DNA of 64,000 bases, from NCBI GenBank assembly GCA_038503035.1, contig JAVSML010025182.1:131777-195776 (forward strand), given 5' to 3'. Source of the DNA: Crocodylus rhombifer (taxonomy: Eukaryota; Chordata; Crocodylia; Crocodylidae). The notes beneath the pieces are model-generated. The model was not told the origin of the DNA, ran no database searches, and saw only the letters and a list, made by a program, of their open reading frames with translations. Made by a program: the position numbers and the translations under genes. How positions within the stretch are numbered: the stretch's first letter is position 1; each line of letters opens with the position of its first letter. Below, one piece after another: positions 23,357 through 34,895 of this stretch.

Positions 23357-25442
23357 GGCACATCTACACACTCATTAATGTGCTTTAGATACTGCATATT
23401 TAGTTTAGTACTTGCTTAATAAAGTCCTAAATAAATGTGCAGTAACTAGAGTTACTGTGCAGTAGCGCTGATACAGGTTATTTTGTAACATTTACTGTGC
23501 ATTACCCTATTAACCGGGGAACTGGGTTTTCTGTTTCCTACGGAGAAACAGAAAAAAATTGATTTCCCCTTTTACTCTTGAAAACCATGGATTTTTCATT
23601 TTAACAGAGAAACACACAGATTTTTCATTTTTGCAAAGAGCTCTGTGCAGGATGGCACAGTTCTAGTCTGCAAGGGGTGGGGGGAGTGGAAGGAGGGTGG
23701 TCAGGCAGCAGGTGCCATGTACATGTACATGGCAGGTAGGCAGCCTTGAGAGCAGTTCCTGCAGATAAGTCTGGTGGTGGGGGAGGGGGGAAGAGAGGGG
23801 ATCGAGGCCCCCATAGGGAGGGAGTTGGGCAGGGATGGGGCTGCTGCCCAGTCAAGCTTTGCATGGGGCTTGGGGCCTGGAGCCAGAATGTGTGGCTGCA
23901 GGGCCCCAGCGGGGAGTGGGACAGAGCTGTGGGCGGCTCATCCAGGGGAAGGGGGCAGGGCTGGCTCTCTGCTGCTGTGCACGTTCCCGTGGGTGTGGGG
24001 GGACATGTGCCCCCCAGACCTGTGCGTGGGGTACAGGTAGGGGCAACTAGGGTTGATCACTGCGGGCTTGGGCTTCCTACCCTGCTGCCTTTCCCCTGGG
24101 ACCTCCACAGCCCAGCAGGCAGGTGCTGGCATAATAGGGCAGAGTGAGGGCCAGGCAGGGGTGCTCCTGGTTGCTGCAAGCCCCGTATCACCCTGGTGAG
24201 GCACCCCCTGCCTGCCCTGCAGCAGCAGGTGCCGTGGCATGGAGTTGTGCCCCTCGCTGCTGTTGGGTGGGCAGGGGGTGTGTCACCAGGGCAGCATGGG
24301 GTTTGCAGGGGCAAGGAGCTTCCCCACCCAGCCCCACCATGTCCTGATATGGTGGGTCCTGCCTGCTTGGTTGCGGAGGCCCTGGGAGGGGGGGCATCAG
24401 GGCAGAGAGCCTAAGCCCACAGCGGGCAGCCCACCCCCACACCTGCCCTGCCCCGCACACAGATCTGGGGGCCACAGTTCCCCCTGTCCCCCCAGGAGTG
24501 CACGCATTGCTGGGGAGCCAGTATCCCTGCCTGAGCTTGCAGCAGGCAGCCTGCACCCATCCTCACCATGGGCTCTGCTCCCGCCATGCTGCCCGCAGCG
24601 GGGTGGGGAGCTGGGCTGCTATCCTGCAGCAGCTTCTGTCTCCCACAGTTGACAGCTGGGGCTCAGGTGCTGCTGCAGGGGGTGGGAGGCTGTGGATCCA
24701 GGTCCCTGGCCCTGTAGCCCTGGCAGCTGGGGGTCCCCTCTGGCAGGACTGCAGGGTGGCAGGGGGCTGAAAGTGGGGGCGAACCAGCAGGGCTGTGGGA
24801 GGGAAGTGAGGGGTAACAGAAGAGCTGCGGGCTGTGGTTTGGGAGTGAAGGGTCTGGACCTGCATTCTGTGAGCTAAGGGGGCAGGGGGAGCTCTGATTT
24901 TCCATGATAAAAAACCCAAAATCAAATGCCAAAATTTATAGGTATATAGAATGTATTTTATTATAGTGATTGAGGCACTGGTAGGCATGAACAACTGGTG
25001 CCTCCTGCAATGTGGGGGGCACCATGGAGGCAAGCAACGAGCAGGGACTGCCCGCAGCTGCCACCAGCAGTGTCGGTAGTGGCGAGTGGGGACCACCGAC
25101 AGAAGCTGGGGGTGGCTTCGGCAGAGACCAATCTCGGGGGCGGCATGTGCCCCCCCCGTGCTCCTTCTATGGGTTGCTGGTCCACAACCAGCTGGTTGGT
25201 GTCCAAATTTAATTGTCAATAAAACATTGCGTTTAATTGATACCTACATACATTTAGTGGTGTTTCAGTTTAATCGTTAATTTGGGGCTTTTAATCAAAA
25301 AATTTGAGATTTTTTATTAGGGAAAACCAGGATCCCTACTAATAACACAGCACGATAGGCTATTAGCACGGTTTTAAACTGCTACACCACTGCACAGTGT
25401 TATTAGGCTAATGCACAGTAAGTGTCTCATGTAGATGTGCCC
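23357..25442. mobile_element. MITE (GGCACATCTACA termini) split by a later insertion
   Basis: The left end ggcacatctacacactc pairs with the right end ctcatgtagatgtgcc. Internal motifs such as actgtgcagtag and attactgtgcatta recur in both halves. Removing 23516-25338 leaves a roughly 260-bp palindromic element like the one at 62486-62735. It has no coding capacity. Confidence 0.7.
23516..25338. mobile_element. GC-rich non-autonomous hAT-like element inside the MITE
   Basis: The left terminus cggggaactgggttttctg pairs with the right terminus gggaaaaccaggatcccta (inverted, a few mismatches). The 8-bp flanks ctattaac (23508-23515) and ctaataac (25339-25346) differ at one base, as expected for an aged hAT duplication. 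The interior is GC-rich with ORF-like frames on both strands, none family-like. The same ends and sub-terminal sequence (gcaaagagctctgtgcagg) are found at 60430-61599, and related interior motifs at 39880-41000. Confidence 0.65.
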
Positions 25443-25446
25443 ACTG

Positions 25447-26097
25447 AGAGTTAGAGCCCTAAAGTGAGCCCTTCATCCAAGCAGGCAAAGCTGCCCAAAA
25501 GTGGGAAGCCTGAGTATATTTGTATTTGAATGAATGTTTCCTTACCGAACTGCATGTTATATTTATCTTCAGCTTCTCAGCATCATGCATCCAGAAACCT
25601 AAAAGATAATTCCAAAGATTTAATGAAACACAACCATCTGAATTAACCCATCTGTAAATAGGATAAAATGATAAAATTACATGCTGCATAGGATGTCACT
25701 GAGGCTAAACTATGCTGCAGAGAGGATAATTGACAGATAAAGTCAATTGCACAGGACTCTATCACAGGGTAATGGTTTCCTGCTGCTAAAAGAATACACT
25801 TATCAAAAAAAAATTCTGAATCTAATATGGTACACACATTTATTTTCAATGCAGGAGACTGAGCCCATTACAGGAATCCATTATGATGATGTTACTTTTG
25901 TAATACTAAATGATTCATAAAGCAGGAATCATTTTGTATGAGAGAACTTTCTGCAGGAACAGGACACTTTCTAACAGTACTGGGAAGGCTTCATTACTAT
26001 TGACCTTTATGATCAGTCAAAAGAAGATTGAAGTACAACTTGTTCTGGCTTAACCGGCTGAATTTGAACCATAGGAAACTGATAGTCTATCTAGAGC
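25447..26097. other. Unannotated intergenic sequence
   Basis: No feature recognised. Confidence 0.5.
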
Positions 26098-26345
26098 AGT
26101 GGCTTTCAGCCTTTTTAGATTTGAGGCACCTCTTCAAAACTTTTCAGAATTGAATGGCAGCCCATTTAAAAAAAGGAATTTAAAGATATTATTATTATAA
26201 CATAACATAATCAATTAATAATTAATATGTTAGTAATTAATTAGATGGTATAATTCTATTCCATTCACCCCACTGCCATCACTGCTGTGCCCAAGTGGAA
26301 CAGTGCCGTGCACCTCCTGAAGAGCCAGATCAGGAAGTGCCTGTG
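26098..26345. mobile_element. hAT-type MITE remnant
   Basis: The left end cagtggctttcagcctttt, followed by agatttgaggcacc, is the common hAT terminal form (CAGTGGTTCTCAACCTTTTT in other families). No matching right terminus or duplication was found, so the right boundary is a guess. Confidence 0.45.
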
Positions 26346-27388
26346 GCTGGAGTGTGTTTTTGCCACATCTCCTGTGAGAGCTGAACCACCATTCTGAATT
26401 CCACTAGACCCATAACACAGTTTTAGGGGTGAGCTAAAAGAGTAGTAGGAAGCAATGTGTTGTGTTTGGAATTACAAACCCTTTCCCCATAGATTCACAG
26501 CATCTACAGAAAATGCTCCCTCCCTGCTGCCCCCCCAGGAGTGGACAATTGAGTTGGATATCCACATATACCCCCAGTGTATCTGCAAAGAGGTACTCAT
26601 TTTCTTTTGCTTCTTTTACTCTTTAGAATTCAGATGTATTTTTCCCCAATAAATGAATAGTTTCAATAATTAAAAATATAACCTTCTCAACATATATATT
26701 ACTTATGTACTATTTGTGCTTTACCCTGCTTGGGGAAGAGAACAGGTTTTGCAGTTGAACTTCCTGGTTTTCATTCACAACAAGATGTTTGCTTAGTAAA
26801 TACTCTTTGTCTCTGATTCTTGCCTGTAACTGAGACAGAGTTGTACAATTTCAGGCTTTAACCTCTCGTGAGTTATAAGCATTCTAGGAAAACATTTAAA
26901 TACAACCAAAAGACTTTCCCAACAATAAATGTTGAATGTCTGAGAGCATTCCTGTTGATATGTGGCTTTGTAAAACATTTGCTTTACAAAAAACTACACC
27001 TGGGACATATGCTACTTAATGGTAAAAACATGAGCAAATGGTGACTGACTAGAATTACTTTTATTTTGACTTTGTGATCAGGTCAATGCCAGGGGACTGA
27101 CTGATACTTTATGGAACTTGGGGCTATCAAAAAAGGAACAACTCATTCCCCAGTCTGCTTCCACTACAGTTGAGGAGACCACAAGAAGGGTTACACTGAA
27201 GACTGAACAGCTGCTCACTCCTGCCAGAACCTCTAAGCCACTAGCCATCCCCATGATATATCATGTAACATGTTCGATGTTTTCCAGACTTTTGATACCT
27301 GGGGCACACTCTTCTGGATTAAAATTGGCAAGGGTGTTCACTCTTTCCACTGCCTGTCCCCTCCCAGCCCCTGGTCTGCACTTCAGGA
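26346..27388. other. Unannotated intergenic sequence
   Basis: No gene, RNA or mobile element recognised. Confidence 0.5.
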
Positions 27389-27499
27389 CTAGGGACAGAC
27401 ATTCAAAAAGCCTAAGCCTGAATTGATTCAATCTTTTCAGGTTAGTCTAGCCTGGCTAGGCAAGAAATACCCAGGTAAGAGACCTGGGTAGTCCTGGGA

Positions 27500-30343
27500 T
27501 GAGGGGGGCGGTGCATACACCTTCAGAAGGCCTTAAATGCCTCTCTATACTAATGCTCATAGTATGGGGAACAAGCAGGAAAAATTTGCCCTCCTGCTAG
27601 CTAACACAAACCTAGACATAGTGGGGCTCACCAAAACGTGGTGGGATCCAACGCACGACTGGGTGGTAAACATCAAGGGCTATAGGCTATACAGGAGTGA
27701 TAGAACAGGGAGCAAGGCAGGGGTCTGGTGATCTTTGTCAAAGAACAATTCACATCCTCAATGAGCAGCACTGGGTCAGAGAAGGGGTAGACTGAAGTGT
27801 TCTGGGTTAAAATACAAGGGGGTCGGGGGAGAAAGGACTTAACGGTGGGGGTCTATTACAGACCACCCAACCAGGGAGAAGAGCTATACCGGGAATTCTC
27901 AGGTCAGCTCACGGAGGCTGTTAAGTCAAAGGATGTGGTCATCCTTTGACTTAACAGCCTCCCGGACATTTGCTGGGAGGAGCCAGGTCTGCCCGCTCAC
28001 GTAGGTTCCTAGCCAAGTTACAGGACCTCCATCTAAGCCAGGAGGTGCACAGTCCCACCAGGGGAAATGCCTTGTTAGACCTGGTCCTGGCCACAAGCGA
28101 TGACCTGGTGAGAGGACTGCGGGTGCTTGATCACCTGGGCAAAGGTGATCATTGCCTACTGGAATTCACCATCCAGAGCAGGGTGACAAAGACCTAAAGC
28201 AAGACAGCAGCCCTGGACTTCAGGAGGGCAAATTTCACTGAGCTAAGGAGACTAGTTGGGGAGGCACTGAGGTCCCGGAGGGGTGGGGAGTTGGGAGTCC
28301 AAGCAGAGTGGTTGTTCCTGAAGAAGACGATCCTCCAAACCCAAGGGGTGACAATCCCAGCACGGATCAAAGGGGCCAAGAGTGCTCAAAAGCCCACATG
28401 GCTCACCAAAAACATCCAGAAACGTCTCAAAGCTAAGAAGGTGTACACCCAATGGAAGGGAGGGGCCATCGCCATGGAGGACTATACCTCCGTTGCTCGG
28501 GATTGTAGGGGGCTGTTAGGAAGGCCAAGGTGGAGAAGGAACTGGGACTAGCAACCTGGATCAGGGATCCTTTTTTAAATATATAGCAGGTAAGAAGAAG
28601 GTTCCGGGTAATGTGGGGCCTCTGCAGAAAATCTGGTGGTTTCACCAGATGACAAAGCTAACCTATTTAACGATTTTTTTGCCTCCATTTTTCTGAGCAG
28701 GGACCAGGTCATCCCCCCACACCGGGATCCCTGATAGTCCCAGGGGAGGTGCAGCCAGGCCCAGGGTCAGAGAGGACCTAGTCAGGGAACTTCTGGAGGG
28801 GCGCTGGACGTGTTCAAATCAGCATGCCCTGATGATCTCCACCCCAGAGTGCTGAGGGAATTAGCAGAGGTCTTTGCAGGACCACTGGCATGGCTTTACT
28901 AGCACTCGTGGTGCTCTTGCGAGGTGCCAGAGGACTGGAGAAGGGCCAATGTGGTCCCCATTTTCAAAAAAGGGAGGAAGGAGGACCCAGGGAATATAGG
29001 CCTGTTAGTCTTACCTCAGTCCTGAGGAAGCTCTTTGAGAGAATTATCCAAGTGCACATCTGCGAGGGGCAAGCAGGGCAGTGTATGCTTAGGGGGCAAC
29101 CAACCTGGGTTCATTAGAGGCAGATCCTGTCAGACCAACCTGGTGGCCTTCTATGACCAGGTCACAAAATCCCTGCATGCAGGTGTCGCGGTGGACATAG
29201 TCTTTCTGGACTTTAGGAAGGCCTTCAACCCTGTATCTCACCCATTCTCGTTAAAAAATTAGAAGATTGTGGTGTCGATGCCTACACAATCAGATAGGTC
29301 ACCAATTGGCTGGAGGGCTGCACCCAGAGAGTGGTCATTTTCAACCTGGAGGAATGTGGGCAGTGGGGTCCCCCAGGGCTTGGTCCTTGGGTCCGCACTG
29401 TTCCACATCTTCATCAGTGACTTGGACGAGGGGGTAAAAAGTATCCTGTTCAAATTTGCTGATGACACTAAGATGTGGGGGGATGTGGGTATGCTAGAAG
29501 GGAGAAATAGGCTGCAATCAGACCTAGATAGGTTACAGGGGTGGGCGGATGAGAACAGGATGGGAATCAACACTGACAAGTGCAAGGTGATGCACCTGGG
29601 GAGGAAGAACCAGCAGCAGACCTACAGGCTGGGGAACTCCCTTCTTGTCAGTACAGAAGCAGAAAAGGATCTTAGAGTCATCACTGATGCCACGATGAAC
29701 ATGGGCCGGCAGTGTGGTGATGCAGTCAGGAAGGCCAACCACACCTTGTCATGCATCCACAGATGCATCTCAAGCAGGTCCAAGGAGGTGATCCTTCCCC
29801 TCTATGCAGCACTGGTCAGGCCTCAGCTGGAGTACCGCATCCAGTTGCGGGTGCCGCACTTCAAGAGGGATGTGGACAACATGGAGAGGGTCCAGAGGAG
29901 GGCAACTCGCATGATCGGGGGCAGCAGGGCAGGCCCTATGAGGAGAGGCTCAGAGACCTGAACCTGTTCAGCCTCCACAAGAGAAGGCTGAGGGGGGATC
30001 TAGTAGCCTGTTACAAACTAGTCAGAGGGGACCAGCAGGCACTGGGGGAGTCCATGTTCCCCCGAGCACTACCAGGAGTGTCTAGAAATAACCATCACAA
30101 GCTGGCAGAGGGTAGATTCAGGCTAGACATCAGGAGGCGCTACTTCATTGTCAGGGCAGCTAGGATCTGGAACTAACTTCCAAGCAAAGTGGTGCTGGCT
30201 CCTACCTTGGCGGTCTTTAAGACAAGGCTAGACAAACACCTTCCTGGGGTCGTCTGACCGCAGTACTCTTTTCTGCCATGGCAGGGGGTCGGACTTGATG
30301 ATCTGCTGAGGTCCCTTCCGACCCTACCAACTATGAAACTAAA
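27500..30343 (+). mobile_element. CR1 LINE, nearly full ORF2 length, inactive
   Basis: Endonuclease start near 27537 (NAHSMGNKQEKFALLL, IVGLTKTWWD). Then LVLATSDDLV near 28080, the linker near 28380, reverse transcriptase [13 protein letters not shown] ([20 protein letters not shown]) near 28994, the QTNLVAFYDQV region near 29130 and FADDTK at about 29454-29471. The C-terminus has ALVRPQLEYRIQL and the GDLVACYKLVRGDQQ-type end. The 3' end has ggtcggacttgatgatctg and actatgaaac. Several frameshifts break the ORF, and a hairpin at 27913-27962 replaces the endonuclease MGDFN motif. The RT catalytic FADD is kept. Inserted within the 27389-31196 element. Confidence 0.9.
27913..27962. repeat. Perfect 23-bp inverted repeat with 4-bp loop
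   Basis: The left arm 27913-27935 (starting ggaggctgttaag) and right arm 27940-27962 (ending cttaacagcctcc) are exact reverse complements, separated by tggt. In CR1 relatives this position encodes the VVMGDFNYPD endonuclease stretch. Here the arms replace it and normal CR1 sequence resumes at cggacatttgctggg. Confidence 0.95.
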
Positions 30344-31196
30344 CCAGTTTGCAATTGCACAGAAATGCAGGCACATGCCTGCATTGGCTCAGGCTAGAAA
30401 CCGGGGAGCGCTAGAGCAGCCCTCCCTTCTATTCCATAGTGCTGAGCTGAGAGGGGCATGGTCAGGCCCTGGCAGGATGCTCTGATTAGGGAGGGGTTGT
30501 CCGTCCCCACACTAAGCAGCTCAGCAGGCACTTGATAACAGTGCTTATCATCGCTAACTCAGTGTTTATTACCCCTTAAGAAAAGAGACAAAACCAAAGT
30601 GTCACTCCATTAGTTCAAGCTCTTGTTAAACAACTTTTTCCAAGGAAGGAATGAAGGATCATTACCAGCTACCTGTTGATTAGCTCCAAAAAACCCTAAG
30701 CGGACACAGTTCTGTCTGCCTTTGTCTGGTGTCCCACAGCACAGACCATAGCCAACATGTGGTATACGAGCTAATGCTGAGAGGTATCTGTGTAAGGCAG
30801 AGGGGAGGGGGAAATCCCTGCTTAGCAGGGAGTGGTGAAGAGAGGGGGGGAGCAGGGAAAAGCCAGGTAGATGCCTTTAGTCTCTGCTGGAGCTGCAGCC
30901 AGGCAGCAGAGGAGAGGGGCCAGCCCTGCTGTAGAGCAGAGGGCCCAGCCCAGAGAGCATGCTGGGCTGCTGGGGGAGTCTGGTTTAACTTAAATCAGGA
31001 AGAGGTCTGGGACAGACATTGTATAAACTGGTTGGACCCAAATCAGTTAAGTCTGATACTGCATTCAACCAGGTTTACCTCAAACCAGTTTCAGCCATTT
31101 TCAAACTGGTTTATATGCACTGAACATCTGTTCTGTTACAGATTTAAACCAGTTTCTGATCACTTAAACCGGTTTCTGTGTAATGTCTGTCCCTAG

Positions 31197-33278
31197 CCCA
31201 GTGGGTGAGGGCAAGGCCCACTGCTGAGGCTGCTCCTGGAGGGTATCACATGCAGCTCCTCCCACCACCCTGGGAGTGGTGAAATTCTGGTTAAATTTAT
31301 ATAACTAATGGAAAAGTTTAGCACTAAAGACAGGACCTCCTTCTAATTGTTTCAAGATTGCTAAGTCTGTTAAAGAGAGACCTACTTATGGACAATCACA
31401 ATCAGAAGCACTCATTTCTCAGCATGTCACCTGTGCTGTGTGTGGCACATAATGGCAGTAAGGCAGCTATGAATTCCAGTGCCTTGGCTGACTATTCTGT
31501 GCACCCTGCAAAATTGTTTCTTTTGACTGTATCTATAAATGTGTTGGTAGAATGTTGTTACTTCCAGTTTCTTTCCTTTACAGAGCATATTCTCAGTGAA
31601 CATCTTCTGAGGGTTTTTAAAAAAAAAAAATTATAGAAAGACAAACACAAAAAAATTCCAGCAGAAACCTTTTAGAAATGACTGCTGCATAAACAAAGCA
31701 TGAGTGCACGCAGCAATTGCATGTTCTAAAACAGCCCACTCAGTTGTTCTCAATGATTCAAGAACACAGCCACATGGGCAGATTCACAAGGTTTGAGCTG
31801 CAGGCATCTGTGCTGAAATAATGGTCTGCATGTTAAGGTTTTATTCATTAAGCAACTTTTTCAACAGAGGAAAAATATTGATTTATTTTATTTAAACCCC
31901 TCTCCCTCCAGATATGGCAACTGCGTAAAAAAGGCAACTGAGAGGTGTTACTGTGTCTACACATTGTGATCCAAGAGTTATTTCTCTATCAAACAAAATA
32001 CGTACAAAAATACCATTGTGCCTGAAACCATGTTGCCTTGACAAGCTGTCACTATGGAATGCCTCAGTGGGTCACAACCCAGCTACACGAGCAACTCCAT
32101 CTCTGTTCCTAACCTGCCCAACTGATTATGCTTTTCTGGGACAACAGGGCTAGGATGGTATGTGACAGCAGGAAATAAAGCATCTTTGGTAAGGAAGGAA
32201 ATGTTGAAGAGCTTGCCATGCACACCCGATTCCTCTGACAAGTGCTTAGATGGTGTACTAAGGGAAGACATAGTAAACGTTCCCACAGACAAGCCTAAAA
32301 GAGGTCCCCAATTACTTTGCAATATATTAACATGTTCCTATTGCTTTCAGACTAAGTAAGTTTCTACTACAAATTGCTGTACCCTGTAGACTTCCACTGC
32401 CAAGTCACATGCTCTGTTTATTTACTCCCACTCTGGGCTTTGAATTTTTTCACACTTTCCGATCTGTCACTAGCAAATATACAAGGGATCAAACAACATA
32501 CTTGTAAACCACCACGTCTTCAAAATAACTGTAATTACCAAATAAAAGTAATAAGTCACAAATGCCATGATCCCAATACATGCCATGCTACACATTTTTG
32601 CAAATGACAAGGTTTCACAACATTCTTTATATTAGTAAAAGATTTTGTAATTTCTCAATTTTTGCACAGATTGTTCAGCTTTGGTCACTTGACCTCATGC
32701 AATATCAAAACAACAGTGTTTCACATGGTGTTTTTGCATGCCCATCCTTTTGTCAGGGGTGTGTACGGGGATGTTGTCCTCGTTCCCCAAGGAGCAGGCG
32801 GGGTTTGCACCTTTATGTGGCCACCTCAGTGGGGATAGATGTAATATCGTGGCAACCACTTACCATCATGACCACAGCAGGAGCGCCATTGTCATGGATC
32901 CATGTTTCTGTCTGGCTCAAAACCTTCCTTTCTCAGATGAAGGAGAGTTCAGTATGCAGAAGGGCTTCCCATGACAAGAATCCGTGTTATCTTGTCCAGG
33001 ACATCTATGCAGGTCTGGGGGGTGGAAAATGCCACTGAGTGGCCACCCTATGGTTCTGCTACCATTTCCATGAACCTAATGAAAAGGCATTCACAAAAAT
33101 AAAAAACTGTGGGTGAGGAAACCATATTGTGTATTTCCCTTCCAGTAAACAATCCACATTTTTCTTCCTTATGCATCTTCTGTGGAACAATCTTTCCTGC
33201 AGTTAGAGAAGTTCTTACACTGTCCCATATCCCAACATTGTACTGATTTTTGTGCCATTATCCACCTCCCAGATACAT
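31197..33278. other. Unannotated intergenic sequence
   Basis: No gene recognised. A locally CpG- and GC-richer block at about 32750-33050 has open frames on both strands but no family motif. Possibly an old repeat. Confidence 0.45.
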
Positions 33279-33618
33279 ACATTTGCATAAACCAGTGGTC
33301 TTCAACTCTTTAAAATAGGAGAACACCTTTGGTATTTAAAAGCAACCCAAGATCTACCAGGCACCGTCTTCCACACCTGGTTCCCCCCTCTACCCAGCAG
33401 GTAAGTCTGTGGGGACGGAAGGCGAGGGGTGGGGGAGGCAGATCAAGGCAGAGGGAGAAAAAATTATTTGGGAAAAATTATTACTTACCTCCCCAGCAGG
33501 TAAGTCCCACCCAGCACTCAGCCTCCCACCCCAGACTCAGATCGACTCCAAGAGGCTCAGAGATCTACCGATGGATAGACCCACTGGTTGGTGACCGCCG
33601 GAAAAACATTTGCATAAA
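33279..33618. mobile_element. 314-bp insertion flanked by perfect 13-bp direct repeats
   Basis: acatttgcataaa occurs at 33279-33291 and again at 33606-33618. The element between starts ccagtggtcttcaac and ends gttggtgaccgccggaaaa. The ends are partly inverted (hAT-like), and agatctacc occurs on both sides. Yet the flanking repeat is longer than 8 bp and the right end carries a short A run, as in LINE-mobilised copies. No coding capacity. Confidence 0.65.
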
Positions 33619-33813
33619 GAACTTCTCAGAAAGTGACAAAAAACTGGGCAGAAAGAGGGCTCCTAATACTGGTAATGAGAGAGACAACATTTTATCTGCA
33701 GGGTACAAGCTTGAATCTTAACTAGATCAGGAGTGATACAAAAGGAAGCTGATGACGTCTAGGTTAGGGCCAAGGCACATTGAGAAGTGGGCTGCTGCTA
33801 GCGATGCTGTTGC

Positions 33814-34362
33814 AGTTTCATAGTTTCATAGTTTCATAGTAGCTAGAGTCGGAAGGGACCTAGGTAGATCATCTAGTCCGACCCCCTGCCTTGGCAGGAA
33901 AGAGCACCGGGGTCAGATGACCCCGGCAAGGTGCTCATCTAACTTCCTTTTAAAAGTCCCCAGGCTAGGAGCCTGCACCACTTCCCCTGGAAGCTGGTTC
34001 CAGGCCCTAGCCGCCCTGACTGTGAAGTAGCGCCTCCTAATATCTAATCTAAACTTACCCTCCGCCAGCTTGTGACCGTTATTCCTGGTCACTCCTGGCA
34101 GTGCACGGGGGAACAGGGACTCCCCCAATACCTGCTGATCCCCCCTGACCAGTTTGTAGCAGGCCACAAGGTCCCCCCTTAACCTTCTCTTGTGGAGGCT
34201 AAACAGGGTCAGGTCCCGTAGCCTCTCCTCATAAGGCCTGCCCTGCTGACCCCTGATCATACGAGTGGCCCTCCTCTGAACTCTTTCCATATCGTCCACG
34301 TCCCTCTTGAAGTGCGGCGCCCAGAACTGGACGCAGTACTCCAGCTGCGGCCTGACCAGTGC
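33814..34362 (-). mobile_element. CR1 LINE 3' end, young copy, cut by the assembly gap
   Basis: The 3' terminus carries three (TTTCATAG) octamers at 33816-33839, then the ggtcggaagggacct-type end. The C-terminal ORF2 frame is open for about 150 residues up to the gap (ALVRPQLEYCVQFW, RRATRMIRGQQGRPYEERL, YKLVRGDQQVLGES, RKLDEHLAGVI), with no stop or shift. It is the least decayed CR1 in the window. The rest is hidden in the N run. Confidence 0.9.
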
Positions 34363-34762
34363 NNNNNNNNNNNNNNNNNNNNNNNNNNNNNNNNNNNNNN
34401 NNNNNNNNNNNNNNNNNNNNNNNNNNNNNNNNNNNNNNNNNNNNNNNNNNNNNNNNNNNNNNNNNNNNNNNNNNNNNNNNNNNNNNNNNNNNNNNNNNNN
34501 NNNNNNNNNNNNNNNNNNNNNNNNNNNNNNNNNNNNNNNNNNNNNNNNNNNNNNNNNNNNNNNNNNNNNNNNNNNNNNNNNNNNNNNNNNNNNNNNNNNN
34601 NNNNNNNNNNNNNNNNNNNNNNNNNNNNNNNNNNNNNNNNNNNNNNNNNNNNNNNNNNNNNNNNNNNNNNNNNNNNNNNNNNNNNNNNNNNNNNNNNNNN
34701 NNNNNNNNNNNNNNNNNNNNNNNNNNNNNNNNNNNNNNNNNNNNNNNNNNNNNNNNNNNNNN
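34363..34762. other. Assembly gap (400 N)
   Basis: Exactly 400 N. The round length suggests an estimated or placeholder size. It begins inside the CR1 at 33814 and ends in LTR-like DNA. Open frames running through it are not real. Confidence 1.
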
Positions 34763-34895
34763 GTTAGGGTGACAATAATTTGGATTGAGGAACGTTGGAT
34801 CTGGGAGCATTTGGGAGCAAGTCTGAAGCTGAATAAAGCTGCTGCAAGCAATGTGTGCTAGTGTTTGCTCCCTACTTGCTCTGGCTAATAAGTAA
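34763..34895 (+). mobile_element. LTR-like 3' end (retroviral-type element, partial)
   Basis: Contains gctgaataaagctgctgc, a polyadenylation signal placed as in an LTR R region, then a short U5-like stretch ending taagtaaca. The 5' part would lie in the gap. A primer-binding site could not be assigned with confidence. No gag, pol or env reading frame was recognised downstream. Confidence 0.35.

Larger units (their letters stand above)
27389..31196. mobile_element. DNA element with perfect 15-bp TIRs, split by a CR1
   Basis: ctagggacagacatt at 27389-27403 is the exact reverse complement of aatgtctgtccctag at 31182-31196. The sequence outside the nested CR1 contains many copies of aaaccagttt/aaactggttt (for example near 30343, 31079, 31103 and 31145), partly in inverted order. 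The interior between about 30400 and 30990 is GC-rich. No transposase is visible. Target duplications were not found. The nested CR1 occupies about 27500-30343. Confidence 0.6.

Noticed and set aside
24563..25219. 218-codon open frame on the minus strand
   Set aside because: It lies in a GC-rich repeat with open frames on both strands, has no domain motif, and spans the right part of a hAT-like element. Composition explains it.
32750..33050. CpG-richer block as a possible second promoter or transposase relic
   Set aside because: No adjacent exon and no transposase motif in six frames; too weak to call.
33913..34851. 312-codon frame crossing the N run
   Set aside because: The middle is unknown bases. 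Only the CR1 part before the gap is real; the frame across the gap is an artefact.
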